A stretch of 64,000 bases of DNA from Whitmania pigra (lineage: Eukaryota > Annelida > Clitellata > Hirudinida > Haemopidae), in contig JAJTWR010000465.1 in the NCBI GenBank assembly GCA_021613335.1, forward strand, positions 84,501 to 148,500, written 5' to 3'. Numbering within the stretch: the first letter of the stretch is position 1; the number at the start of each line of letters is the position of its first letter. The notes under the pieces are model-generated. The model made no database searches. It had not been told where the DNA came from and was given only the letters and a program-made list of their open reading frames with translations. Position numbers and translations under genes: made by a program. This document shows positions 45,401-56,679 of the stretch, piece after piece.

Positions 45401-47891
45401 ATTTCTGATTGTTTTATGAACGTACCTTGATTTCAGTGTTTTGGGAGGAAGTGTTCAGAACTCCTGGCATGAAGAAGTTCAAAGTCTCGACGAAAATGTG
45501 TCCGGATGTTGGCGTTCTCAGACTATTTCCCAACATCACTGTCAACACTGTCAGTTTCTGTTGGCAATTGTTTCATTGAAATTAAAGCTTAATAACTATC
45601 TTAATGTGTAATCACATTAGCATATTAGGTTGTTATATTAGCATGTTATGTTCCTTGGAAGGAAATGCTTTAAAGTGATCTGTGGTCTGATGTTAGATCA
45701 TTATCATATTATTATATTTTAAGTTATGTCCCATACTATAAACTTAAACATTTTTATTATTTCTATTATTTTACATAATTGGTAATAAACTAATTAACAA
45801 TGTCATTCATCATCCAATCAGGTGAGAGCATACTTCCAGCCCCCTATGATGGGTGTGGTTCTGCAGACCTACGGACAGGGTAATGCCCCTGACATGAGGA
45901 AGGATTTGTTGGAGGTCATCAGGGAAGCATGTGATAGGGGTCTCATCGTCGTCAACATCACTCAGTGTGCCAAGGGAAATGTTTCTCCAATATATGCTGT
46001 TGGAAAGGTAGGATGCTGTTTTGTTATTAGTGATAAATAATAATAATAATAATAAATATCATAGTAATTATTTTTTTATTATATTTTAGATATTGTACTC
46101 AAGTTGTGATTGTTATTAAAATTTTGCACATAAGTTGAAAAGTTGTATTTAAAAAAAAGCTTAAATTCTGTAATTTAGCAATTAACTAATTATAATGTCA
46201 TGTTATTTATTACAGGCCCTGGTCGACGTGGGTGTGATATCGGGTTGCGACATGACAGTCGAGGCTGCCCTCATGAAGCTGAGTTATATTCTCGGCAGAG
46301 ATGAACTAAGTCTCAAGGAAAAGAGAAGGGTATGACAATCATCATCACCATCACTAAGATTATAAAGAGATTGTTTGCCATCATTTGGTACTCAAATTAA
46401 ATTCTGACTGATTTATTTTTGTTCCGATTGAAAGCACTTAATACAATTGTAATTGTTACTTCATTTACAAAATTTATTGAGTCACATCATGTTCGTAAGC
46501 ATTCAACTTCTTGAGCATCATCACTATCATTACCGTCATGCCGTTAACGTCATCGTCATCATCACCAAAGCTGATGGGCATCAACCTTCGTGGCGAACTG
46601 TCGGAAGTTCTCGACGAAGACAACGAGAGGAGTCACATTTCACTCCTCGAGAAGATTTCTGAGAGCATGAGGCTCAGATCTGTGCAGGTGGGTTGTCATT
46701 GGTGGATGTTAATTAAGGATTTACTTTGTTAAATGTGGTTGTTTGTTGCATTTGTTGTTGCAGTGTTGTGTTTCATGGAATTAGTACTTGTCATTCATTG
46801 CATTATTAATCGTAGAATTACTTTTGTGAATAATTCTTATTTATTCATTAAATTGAGAAATGAATTATATTTTAACAGGAAGTGCGATTGCTCGAGAATG
46901 AGTTGTTTCCGTATTTGTTGTGCTCAGCTGCTCAGGAAGGAAGCATTGTGGCTCTTAAGCGGCTCAAGAGTGCTGTTAGTAAACATTAAACAATCTTTTG
47001 GAATGTGTAGGAATTTTAATGATATCAAAAATAGCTCACAAATAAAATTTAAATAGTACAGATTGGTCAGATAGGAATAATATATGAGCAATTTAATTAC
47101 AGATTTATCATAAAATGAAGTCTTATAATAGTTGTGGTTAATTCTCTTTACATGATAATTGTTGATGTTGGTAACAACAAATGTTGTCATTCGAAGGGAG
47201 CTCTCTTCAACATGTGCGACTACGACGGTCGAACGCCTCTGCACGTCGCGTGCAGCAACGGAAACGTGGACGTCGTTCGATTCCTGCTCGAAGAAGGAGC
47301 ACCTGTCCACCAAAAGGACCGATTCAATTATTCGCCTCTCGACAATGCGCTCCAGTTCAAGCAGACGGAGGTCGTGCCTCTGCTGACTCAGACGGGGGCT
47401 CACGTCAGCATCATGACTCCGAAACATGTCAACACCCTCATAGCGTTAGAGCTTGTCATTTTGTATCTCATTCTTTGCTTGGATTTCAAGGGAATTTTGT
47501 TGCTGGAGGAGAGGACACATTGTTGGATGGTGAAGCATCATATTACGATGGTGCTGAATGCACAAATACATTAATGACTCACTAACACGTTCATGTAATT
47601 TGATAACTTTGCAGAACCGTGTTGGGCGATGACCTGTCGGTGGTTAAAATGTGGTGCGACGCGGGGGCGGATTTAAATGTGGGCGGTTACGAGGGCAGAA
47701 CCCCTCTCCATATGGCAGTCAGCTACGACCTGCTCGATAAAGTTCGATATCTTCTCGCTCGTGGAGCAGATCCTTTGAAGGCAGACGACTTCGACAGAAC
47801 GCCATATTCGGAGGCCAAGGACAGGAACATGAGTCTTATTGTGGAGGAGATTGAGAGGCACTTGAATTTTAATCTCTGTCCTTCAGCTTAA
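42479..47891 (+). CDS. ASPG: L-asparaginase / lysophospholipase with ankyrin repeats
   Basis: Thirteen coding exons: 42479-42800, 42963-43089, 43351-43462, 44455-44580, 44853-44936, 45197-45323, 45437-45549, 45822-46007, 46216-46329, 46571-46687, 46879-46974, 47197-47444 and 47615-47891. All junctions are GT-AG and in phase, total 2049 nt, 682 residues. The enzyme hydrolyses L-asparagine to aspartate and ammonia; mammalian orthologues also show lysophospholipase activity. A bacterial type I-like asparaginase domain spans about 90-465. It has GGTIG with nucleophile T99 and HGTDT with T202/D203, and it continues [14 protein letters not shown] and [10 protein letters not shown]. Ankyrin repeats follow at about 513-580 and 615-670 ([20 protein letters not shown]). 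The N-terminus is about 85 residues longer than the catalytic start, Ser-rich and without a signal peptide, so the protein is probably cytosolic. The residue before GGTIG is Cys instead of the usual Thr-Gly context. Confidence 0.95.
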
Positions 47892-48212
47892 TCTGAGAAC
47901 TTTAGGTTCCTTGGAAGGAAATGCTTTAAAGTGATCTGTCTGCTGAATTATCTCCAGTCTTGGACTTGAATTTCAGTTTATCCATGAAACGTTCGCTGCT
48001 TCGATCTCGTCTCGCTGCGTTGATTTGTTTTGGTCTTACTTTGCTAATCGGATGTAATGTTTAAGTATTTCAACTTCTCTTCATTACTTGATGCTTGTGC
48101 AAATGTGACAAATGTTCTTTTTTCTTTGTTGTAAATGTCTTGGATTTTAACTTAGTATGAGACAAAGAGTACAGCTTACATAACGTTTATAGGATGTTAT
48201 AAATCTAAAGTT

Positions 48213-48225
48213 ATAAATCCTAATA
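48213..48225 (+). promoter_or_regulatory. possible ASPG poly(A) signal
   Basis: AATAAATAATTT about 330 bp past the ASPG stop is the first AATAAA on this strand in AT-rich 3' sequence before the convergent gene. The assignment is tentative. Confidence 0.35.
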
Positions 48226-48296
48226 AATAATTTGTTTTGTCCTTAATTCGTGAATGACTTCAGCATCGCATTTTGCATCTTTAGCGGTTTTTGGAA

Positions 48297-48366
48297 AACT
48301 TATTACCTTTATTTAGTTTTCGATTTGTTACTTATTACCTTTATTTAGTCTTCGATTTGTTACTTA
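48297..48366. repeat. 32-bp tandem duplication
   Basis: ACTTATTACCTTTATTTAGT, continuing TTTCGATTTGTT, is repeated once in tandem with one base difference (TTTTCG/TCTTCG). Confidence 0.85.
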
Positions 48367-48723
48367 TATCTAATATTTAGCGAAGTGACGTGTGAGTTCT
48401 GTTTCCATATTGATTTAAACTTTTCTTAGTCATGCTTTGGATACAGTCTCATTTATTTGGTTCTAGTTATCTCAATAATTACCCTGGAAGTCCTTTTCAT
48501 TCGAGTTTCAAACACCACAAAGGATTCTATTAATCGACGTAACTGCTGGATTACTGAGGTGATTAAGATATTAATTACTACTATTAATTACGGATTTACT
48601 TCGTTTGATAAACACGAGGTGCATACGTTGTTGAGATGTTTCGATTTAAAAAGGCGCGTAAAAATATTGCATAATATAGGGTAAAGATATCACAAATAAA
48701 TATCACATGAAATTTGGAGGTAC

Positions 48724-51700
48724 TTAATCGTTTGCGCTCAGTTTGTCGAGTTTGTCTCTAAATGAACTATCGACTTGGAAGGATTTGCTGTGTTCTGCTC
48801 TGATGAGGTGCATACTGTTGTCATTCGGACGCAATTTGAAGTTCAAATCCGACAAAGAAAATATCCTCCCGATTGCGCTTTTCTTAAGTTCTTTTTTATT
48901 TTGTTGGTCGATTTTCTCACAACTCGTGACGAACTCCTGCAATCCATCAAGTGTTGTCGACGAATCGGGTCTTTGAGATTCTCTCGATGAGTGATTTTCG
49001 GAGGACTTTTGAGCAAAAAATTTCTTTCGGAGTCTGACGATTCCTACTGCTGGAGCCTCGTGTTCGGGGATGTTTTTTATATTCTTCTGACCAGTTTGAA
49101 CTTCCTCTGAATCTATTCGGTCCTCAATTTCATCATAGCAATGCATTTTTAAAGTCATCAAAATCCTGTTGAGACGAGTAGCACAAGGTCTGTCGAGTAT
49201 ACTGAGCTTCCAACATTGCGTCATCAAATCGTAAACGGTCTTCGGACAGACAGATGGTCTGCTAAGTATCTCACCCTGAAGTATGCTTATGGCTGAGTTT
49301 TCAGCGCTCACCGATGAGTACGGATCCTCACCTTTCATGAAAACCTGCCACATGGATACTGCCAGAGACCAAACATCAGATTTGGTAGTATAAACTTGGT
49401 CAATCAAAACTTCCGGAGAGGCCCATTTGATCAAAATCTCATCCGATGGAGATGAAATGTAAACATCTTCTGACACCCGTCTAGCTTTGTGGAATCCTGA
49501 CAACTTTACATTAGCTCCTTCAAAGACCACGAAACTGCCGCAATTGACATTTCTGTGGATGATGTAAGTCTTGCTTGCCAAATGAGAAAGAGCAGCCGAC
49601 ATCTGGCAGCAAACATCCAACATTGTCGTCATCGCAATGTTTTGACCTGATTTAAGGAACTTTGCCAGAGTTCCCATTGGTGGCATTTCCAAAATGAAGT
49701 AGCAAGGGTGGTTTTGACACGAAACACCGATCATCTTGATGATGTTCGAGTGCTCGAGTTTTCCGACTATGGAAATCATTTCCACAAAGGCATCTTCTTT
49801 GTCCTTATTATTGACGCAATTCTTCACTTCAGACTCAAACACTTCGATGGAAACTCTTTGATCGTTGTAGGCGCCAATGCAAATCGTTCCAAAGTAACCC
49901 ACTCCAATAACTTCTCCAGAGAATTTGATATCCTTTCGATTGACTTCATAGCTGATCGGATAATTGAATCCTGGTCTGATAGGAAAATCAATTTCCTTTG
50001 CTGATCTTTTAAGTCTGGCAACGAGAGAATCACGACTTCCTTTGTAGAATTCTATCAAATTCTTCAGAGTCGGAAAGCTACGCGAACTTCCCTTAATTTT
50101 GTAATTTAAAGACGTGTCCCTTTCGATTCTGTAATGAATGACGTCATCAGGAACACAAACGGACAGATAAAATGTACCATCTTCTTTTGCTGCTTCATAG
50201 ACCACGAATGAGCCAAATTGGTTTAAATCCTTCAGGAAACAAGTTGCTTGCGACGTGGTCAAAGGCAGCGGATAAAACCAACTCTCATCAGAAACATCGT
50301 CCAAGTTTCTCAAAGCAAATTTCGGAACGAAGTACAAGTTACCTTCTCTGTCACATGCGGTTGTTAAGAAATTTTCACATTTAGTCGATGGATTTGCATT
50401 TCCTGTCTCTTCCAACACATCGTACTGATGGAACAAAGTCTTCAACAGCCTGTCAGTACTTGAACTCAATTGACCAGCTTTTTTGTTTGGTGAAACTTGA
50501 AAGTCAAAAAAATTTGGATCCACCATGAGCAATTCGTTTTTCTTTAAAAGTTTTGTATTTCGTTCTTGTTTTTTAAGCGGATTTTGTTGATGGGCGTCAG
50601 TGTCGGGAGAATGAGAAATTGTTTCGTAATGATTCAAATCCTCGTCTTCTTCCATTTCTGAATCAATCTGCCCTCGAGTGGCACACGAATCCAGGTTGTG
50701 GTAACTCTGACTGAACATTTGATCGTTGGATCCTCTGCTTAACATCCTTGGGAGGGAGTTGAAATGGTGCGACAGCGAAGGGAAAGCTTTTGAAATCGGA
50801 GTCTTGATAGCATCTTCTGGTTCGGTCGTGGATAAACTTTCACTGCTGACTTCAACATGATAATCCAATGAATCAGGATCATCCACAAAAGGCACGTCAT
50901 CCTTGGTAAATGACTGAATAGCAGAAGTTGTCAGATGTTCATTTGGCAGTGTCTTATTTACATGAGAATCTGCACCATTAGTTTTACTTAAAGAAGATAT
51001 CTTGGATTTCCATGAATTCCTTTTCTTACCTTTTCCAACCACCAAATCCATTGATCTGATCAAATCATCTGGTAGATGCATTTTGGTGTCATTGCAGTTT
51101 ATGCCAGGCTTCAACATACTCGTCGTTCTAACAGGAGGCACGGGAGGAATGTCATTGTTAGGAGATCCGTTTCTCTTTGGAAGTTGAGGAGCTCTAAAAT
51201 CTCGCGAAGAAAGCGGTTCAACGAGAGAAACTGCTTTGTGGATTGGAAAAGTTTGGAAAGAACATTGGTGTCCAGATGCAGAAATGAGGTTGTTTGGTTT
51301 TACAGGCAATGGTGGAGGTTTTCGAAGAAGAAATTGATTGTTTGATTCCTCGGAGGTCTCTTGACATCTGAAGTGTTGAGGATCTTTGTTAATGCCTTTC
51401 AATTCTTTTGTGGCTTTCTCATCGAAAATGAAGACCGTTTCTACATTACTTCTTAATGGTTTCCCCACGTAGTCTGTGATGTCTTTCAATTGGAATTCTT
51501 CAAATAACAAATCCACCAGTAATGTGCATGCCAGTGTTTTAGACTCTTTGTTTTGAATAGTTTGCTTCATTCCGTTGTTTGGTTTCACGGTGACGTCCAC
51601 TTGTCTGTGATTTAAATCTGTTTCACTAACCTTTGCTTTCATACTTGTAGGAATGGGTTCGTTCAATTTAAATGATAAATCTTTCTGAGAATTCGGAGCA

Positions 51701-51843
51701 GTCTTTTTAAGCAGCAGATTTCTGTTGAGTGTCGATTGGCGGTTCTTGAGCAGAACCTGAACTTCCCTAAAAGTTAAACCAAGAGGTGATTGAGGTATGA
51801 AGTCTGAGGTGTTTCTTTCTGCTGTGAGATTTGAGCTCATCAT
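48724..51843 (-). CDS. SH2-containing tyrosine-kinase-like pseudokinase, intronless
   Basis: 1039 residues in one exon. ATG 51843 is preceded 12 nt upstream by an in-frame TAA, and a 5' UTR acceptor (TTTTGCAG) lies upstream. A long disordered N-terminus carries SH3-ligand-like motifs (RKPPPLPVKP at about 174, PPVPPVR at about 233). About 498-518 (EGNLYFVPKFAL) resembles the end of an SH3 fold. The SH2 spans about 520-612 (SWFYPLPLTTSQA), but FLVRES reads FVVYEA, so the phosphotyrosine-binding Arg is Tyr. The kinase-like domain spans about 638-898. The glycine loop GVGYFG is kept. The VAIK Lys is Glu (VSIE), HRD is HRN and DFG is SGF. WASPEVL and SDVWSLAVSMWQVF show Src/Abl-type tyrosine-kinase ancestry. 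It is probably a catalytically dead scaffold or allosteric partner. The intact long frame argues against a decaying retrocopy. Confidence 0.85.
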   Translation of the reverse strand: MMSSNLTAERNTSDFIPQSPLGLTFREVQVLLKNRQSTLNRNLLLKKTAPNSQKDLSFKLNEPIPTSMKAKVSETDLNHRQVDVTVKPNNGMKQTIQNKESKTLACTLLVDLLFEEFQLKDITDYVGKPLRSNVETVFIFDEKATKELKGINKDPQHFRCQETSEESNNQFLLRKPPPLPVKPNNLISASGHQCSFQTFPIHKAVSLVEPLSSRDFRAPQLPKRNGSPNNDIPPVPPVRTTSMLKPGINCNDTKMHLPDDLIRSMDLVVGKGKKRNSWKSKISSLSKTNGADSHVNKTLPNEHLTTSAIQSFTKDDVPFVDDPDSLDYHVEVSSESLSTTEPEDAIKTPISKAFPSLSHHFNSLPRMLSRGSNDQMFSQSYHNLDSCATRGQIDSEMEEDEDLNHYETISHSPDTDAHQQNPLKKQERNTKLLKKNELLMVDPNFFDFQVSPNKKAGQLSSSTDRLLKTLFHQYDVLEETGNANPSTKCENFLTTACDREGNLYFVPKFALRNLDDVSDESWFYPLPLTTSQATCFLKDLNQFGSFVVYEAAKEDGTFYLSVCVPDDVIHYRIERDTSLNYKIKGSSRSFPTLKNLIEFYKGSRDSLVARLKRSAKEIDFPIRPGFNYPISYEVNRKDIKFSGEVIGVGYFGTICIGAYNDQRVSIEVFESEVKNCVNNKDKEDAFVEMISIVGKLEHSNIIKMIGVSCQNHPCYFILEMPPMGTLAKFLKSGQNIAMTTMLDVCCQMSAALSHLASKTYIIHRNVNCGSFVVFEGANVKLSGFHKARRVSEDVYISSPSDEILIKWASPEVLIDQVYTTKSDVWSLAVSMWQVFMKGEDPYSSVSAENSAISILQGEILSRPSVCPKTVYDLMTQCWKLSILDRPCATRLNRILMTLKMHCYDEIEDRIDSEEVQTGQKNIKNIPEHEAPAVGIVRLRKKFFAQKSSENHSSRESQRPDSSTTLDGLQEFVTSCEKIDQQNKKELKKSAIGRIFSLSDLNFKLRPNDNSMHLIRAEHSKSFQVDSSFRDKLDKLSAND

Positions 51844-52019
51844 GACAGGCCTTTAAGTGCTCTTCGAGCTCATGTTTGCTTTTTCTCTGCAAAAGTTAAT
51901 TACATAAGATTCAACTGATTTTTACATCAAACTTAATGATTACAATTGGTTAACCTGCTAACAATGATTATGATCTTCCAATTAATTTAGACCTGCATTT
52001 GTTAATATCAGCAAGTTCA

Positions 52020-52226
52020 CATAAACAGTAATCCAAGTTCACGTAAACAATCCTTCAGTTCAAAATTAGCATCCGCAAAATTATCAGTTTTCGACAGAAA
52101 CAAGTTTTCATGCACCCAGTTGGCTTCACTGATATCGACATTCTCAAAATTCTGCCTTTTACTTCGCGTTTCATTGTATTCTGTCAGTCCCCATTGAACA
52201 GGTGTGTTGGTCGAGCTAATTTGCAT
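52020..52226 (-). other. upstream small ORF or 5' exon of the pseudokinase gene
   Basis: A 68-codon minus-strand ORF (ISSTNTPVQWGLTEYNETRS start) lies 180 bp upstream of the pseudokinase ATG. Its composition is protein-like and it contains a possible donor (TTAC|GTGAAC). It could be an upstream ORF or an alternative first exon. The in-frame TAA just before ATG 51843 blocks a simple read-through fusion. Confidence 0.3.
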
Positions 52227-52744
52227 AATTTACTCAAGAGCTGCGGCCTCAGGTAGCAGTCATAAAGTCGTACATCATGCTAATGAGTTTATTGTGGGTT
52301 AGAGAAAGCATTTAATGTGATTTGTGATCAGTTGTTTGTTGTCGTAAGTTGCAGACAAATATTCTCAGTTGTTAATATCTCAGATATCGCATTCATATGT
52401 AAAGATAGTACTAAATTTATAACGACATTATTTCTTTGAATGCCATGTTGTTATTCACAATGTCAGCTTTTTAACTTTCAACAAGCACCTCGACATTCAC
52501 TCATAATAATAATTTATTCGTAATCATAATAATAACTCTTTAAATGACGTTCGTTTCATGTCAAAGGTCAAGTATTTTATTTCTTTTGTTTCTTTTGTGT
52601 TGATGTGTCAAGAGTTACTTAAATCAGTCTTCTAAATGCTAGTCGGATAATTATCATAAGATTTTAATTTTGTTCAGTATTTGAAATTTAAAAGGTTATT
52701 TGCAGAAAATCCTACTTGACATTAATCAAATTTTTGCGAAGGTG

Positions 52745-52895
52745 AATTTTAAGAGGGTAGCTTGCCTGCAAACGACGTAAAAGTCGTTACATATCGGGTT
52801 CGCGACCCAGTTTGCACCGCCAAAGCGCCCCTTGGATCAGCTCTATACAAATGGTTGAGCGCCCTTGACGCTTATGCTTACGACGCTAAAAATAA
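52745..52895 (+). repeat. tRNA-derived SINE, family A
   Basis: B-box-like GGGTTCGCGACCCAG, then TTTGCACCGCCAAAGCGCCC, and the tail GCGCCCTTGACGCTTATGCT, ACGACGCTAAAAATAAAAAAAA. It is diverged but has the same order as the 27.4-kb copy. Confidence 0.7.
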
Positions 52896-52919
52896 AAAAA
52901 ACATTAACAATCGACTTAT

Positions 52920-54050
52920 CAGCAAATCCTGTAAATAAAATGTATTTTATTTTAGAAGTTTAATGAATCGTATTAGCGCAAAACTAATAAAACGTTGCAT
53001 ATTTAATTATAAGGGAAATAAATTTATAACCGGTGGTTAAGAAATGCAAATATCATTAAATGAAAATTCACTTGTTAGAAATACTCAAATTTCTGTAAAA
53101 TTTTTGTCTTCAAATTTTAAACTGATGAGAAGATCGATGATGTCCTGGTGAATAAAATAAGATGTGTCTGCGAAAAACATTTTAACCGAAGTTATTTTGA
53201 AGATTGAAGATGGCGCTTCAAGTAAACTTGTCATGCCACTCACAAATCTGTGCAGAGCCGTATTTAGAAATTTGCTTTTGGGGGTTCAAATATTATATTT
53301 GTAAAAGTTTATGATATTTTTACTTTACAAACAATATTTGATGTATAGCTTAATGAATTACTTTTATTTATTTACATCAACTTGTTTTTAGAAATTTTAA
53401 ATTTCTTTGAAGATTTACATTTATTTTTTCACTTTAATTATTTCGGGGGACTGAACACGTAATCCGCTTCCCCTAAACACAGCCCCGACACACCGTTCCC
53501 CGGCTAGAAATTACCGGTGCCGTGTTCCCGGTCGATTCATATTGTCGACCAACGCCTGTACTAAAAAAAGCATCTTGCTCAAAATTATATGTAGGTTAAG
53601 AATAACGCTCTGACAAAAACATATCTTTAAAAAATATTTTAAAAATTATAATAAAATATTGTTAAATTTTTAGTATCTCGGTACCCCTGGCAAAAACAAC
53701 AGGCAGGTAGGTCACTTTTTTTTAGCCGGGTATGGGGTACAAAATACATGTTTAAAGCTTTCTAACGTATTAACAGTGTAATTTTCTTTTTTTTCTTGAA
53801 CTTCTTAAAACTATTTGCAGTGCTACATGCAAGTTCATTGACGAATACAGTTCTTTGACAGTAATTCCATCATTTCAAGACCCACTTGCACTTATAAAAC
53901 TTGTGTTTACTATTCCTTCATTAACTATCTTTGGTTATCAACCATAATCAAAGTCTCAAGAGAAATGCAGTCTTCTTGAATCGCTCGACTCTAGGATAAA
54001 AGAAAAAAGGTCACCTCTTAAAGTTTTACGAGAGTTTGCCGTTTATGATG
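52920..54050. other. no gene seen
   Basis: AT-rich. A short segment at 53505-53545 (GTTCCCGGTCGATTC) recurs at about 59870 and marks an unclassified dispersed repeat. Nothing else is supported. Confidence 0.45.
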
Positions 54051-54054
54051 AGTT

Positions 54055-54230
54055 ATTGTGAGCCAGGCGTCGGTAGATGAATGATTAAGACTTTGGCCTT
54101 GGTGCGACTCCATTAGGAGTTCAAATCCCAGCCTCTCTCAAAAGCTTTTATAATTAATCTGACGATTTTATTCCATCAATTTATGTTTATGATGAATTAC
54201 GATTTTCATAAATCCATACCCATAAATGAT
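54055..54230 (+). repeat. tRNA-derived SINE, family C
   Basis: GTCGGTAGATGAATGATTAAG, then TTTGGCCTTGGTGCGACTCC, B-box GAGTTCAAATCCCAGCC, and a tail GACGATTTTATTCCATCAA. A second copy is at 59625-59775. Shared order over about 120 bp defines the family. Confidence 0.75.
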
Positions 54231-55078
54231 GGCATTTTATGGGATTAAAATTTGTGTGCCTTTAACAAGACGATATATGATGATAGGTGCTAATGGTGAC
54301 CCGTTAAAACATCCCCGTCAATGTATCTTTATAAAAAAATATTTACATGAGTTGAAGACATTAACCGATTTCAAATTTGATTAAATGAAATCAGTTTTAT
54401 GTTTTGATGGTGCAATTTTGACGGAGCTATTTTGTCGACGGGCTATTATGACGGGGTGCCGGGCTAATAAATGTAACGTCACATCATTTAAAAATTTTTG
54501 AAACAAAAACTTAAACAGAACAATTTTAGCTCACTAAAAGGTTACTATGCATAACTTAAATATTCATTTTTGTTAATCTTGCTAATTATTAGAGCATTAA
54601 TTGGAATTTTCTTACGCAATTATTGAAAAGTTATTGTTGTGAGTTTCTAATTTGATGGGGTCAAAACTTTGTGTCGTCACATTGGTAGGGGTTTAGTTTT
54701 TTGTGACGAAATGTGACAATGGAAATGGTACGGATAAAAAAACTAGCCCAAAATTGACGAGAAGCAATTTTTAAATATTCTCCAATTATCTTTAACATTT
54801 CGTTTGTGATTGGTAGCTAACAATTTGGTTCAGCTCAAAGCGAGATGGAGCGCATAATTAGGGTTGAGATGCTTTTTCATGAAAGACTGGAAAACGTTTT
54901 GAAAAGTAATTTGTTTTTCAAATTTCAGTTAAAGAATTACTTTCTTCTCTACACTGCAACCAGACTCAACCCTCATTCGGTCCACGTTACGTTAAAAAAA
55001 TACGTTCGAGGTTCTTGGGGTTCAAATTGACCCCTATTCGTATTATATCAATTCGGAGGCTTTATTTACAAAGTTATT

Positions 55079-55190
55079 TGTGCGCCCGCATGGCCTAATG
55101 GTCGATGCTACTCCTATCACGATGGCAGCGCGGATTCGAACCCCGCTGCGGTAGTCCTAGCTATGACGTTAATAAAACATTTTTTTACAA
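55079..55190 (+). repeat. tRNA-derived SINE, family B
   Basis: TGCGCCCGCATGGCCTAATGG, then GCGCGGATTCGAACCCCGC, tail GACGTTAATAAAACATT. It matches the 40.5-kb copy but has a deletion of about 17 bp between the T-arm and the tail. Confidence 0.8.
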
Positions 55191-55199
55191 AGTTAGTTT

Positions 55200-56670
55200 G
55201 AACAATATCAATTTTATTTATTTTAAATTTATGCATGTGAATGATTTAAGCAAAAAAAACATGTTGAATTTATTGATTAAAACATTTTAAACAATACTTC
55301 TTATCGAATAAAAATTGATTTTGTCACATTTGATCTATTGACAGAGATGATGGACAGGCAGGTCTAGAGCAATATCAAACTCGCGCGGGCACAGATGGCG
55401 ACCAACGCCTCCGTGTTTTCTTATTTTTAGCTGGTCTTCATTTTATTGTCTCCAGAGTTTAGCTCGAAAATCGCATCCATGATCGGTTTTCTGGGTTGGA
55501 CTGTGTTGACCAAACGTCTTCTAATCAATGGCTGGGCGAGAGACTCCTAGACTTCGATAAACAGGCGTCGACGCATCATTTGCGCGACTTGTTCCAATCG
55601 GGGGTTATTGCACATCCAAATTACGAAACTGGCAATGGCAGCTGTGTCAAGCATGTTGAAGAACAGGACCATTGGCCACCCAATACAATAGTTATAATAC
55701 AGCTTATAATAGTTATAATGAGTTTCTGATTTTCAAATAACCAACGTTTTTCAAAGTCAGTTTATTAAAGCGCGAAGTACTTTTTTTTTAAATTTTGATA
55801 TGTTGTAAAGCAATCTTAGAACTGAAGAAAAAAGTAATTTATAAACAAATTTGACCATCCTTTTGAGATAAAGATAAGATATAAACAGTAAAGATTGCGA
55901 CATTTTGAATTTCTGCTGAATTTAAAAGCTTATTATATAAAAACTACCGAATGTATTCGAATGAAAGTTATCTTATGATATCCGTGATAGCCTAAACAAA
56001 TTGACAAAATATTGTTGATTAAATATGTTTAGTTTTCAAAATATTTAATTTCAAAAAGTGGAATTTTTTAAACAAAATGTCTCATTTTCTGAGATGCATT
56101 CCTCCAAACCCATGAATCACAAAATATTAATTTATATATTATCTAATAGGTTAGGCAAAAAAATTCCTAAATATCATAATAGGTTAAATGTGTCCGATTT
56201 TCAAAAAAATCATAATTTTGGCCAAAAATAACAGTATCTTCCCCATTACCACCGTTTGTTGTGTCAAATTATAAATTTTTTTTTAAATACATTGGTGGGA
56301 AAATCTTTCAAAATTGATTGTCTTCATTTGATCTAACCCATTTATCTTTTGATAAGCTTTTCAACGCAAACTTCGCAACAGCAATATTCATTTGTTCAAA
56401 ATGAACAACATAAAAAAAAAGCATACTTTTTAAAAATGAAATAAGGTATGTGCAAAAAATTCTTAAATTAATGATCACAACTTATAACAAAATAGTCCTT
56501 TAAATCAAACCAACCACGCATTTTCATTGGAATATTAATATTTTTGCCAATATATTCTACGCAGCAACAAACTCTCATGCATGAATTTTTGTGTGGTAAA
56601 ACCAAATATATCAAATAAGCGCAAGTCAAACATCATTATAAATACAAGTGGACAGTAGAGCAACTTTTGA
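55200..56670. other. no gene seen upstream of the heparanase gene
   Basis: The 77-codon frame at 55496-55729 has no recognised domain. The rest is AT-rich. A core promoter could not be identified. Confidence 0.4.
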
Positions 56671-56679
56671 AATTTAACG

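Noticed and set aside
46924..47427. 167-codon minus-strand frame
   Set aside because: Antisense to ASPG exons 11 and 12, whose splice phases and ankyrin motifs are clear.
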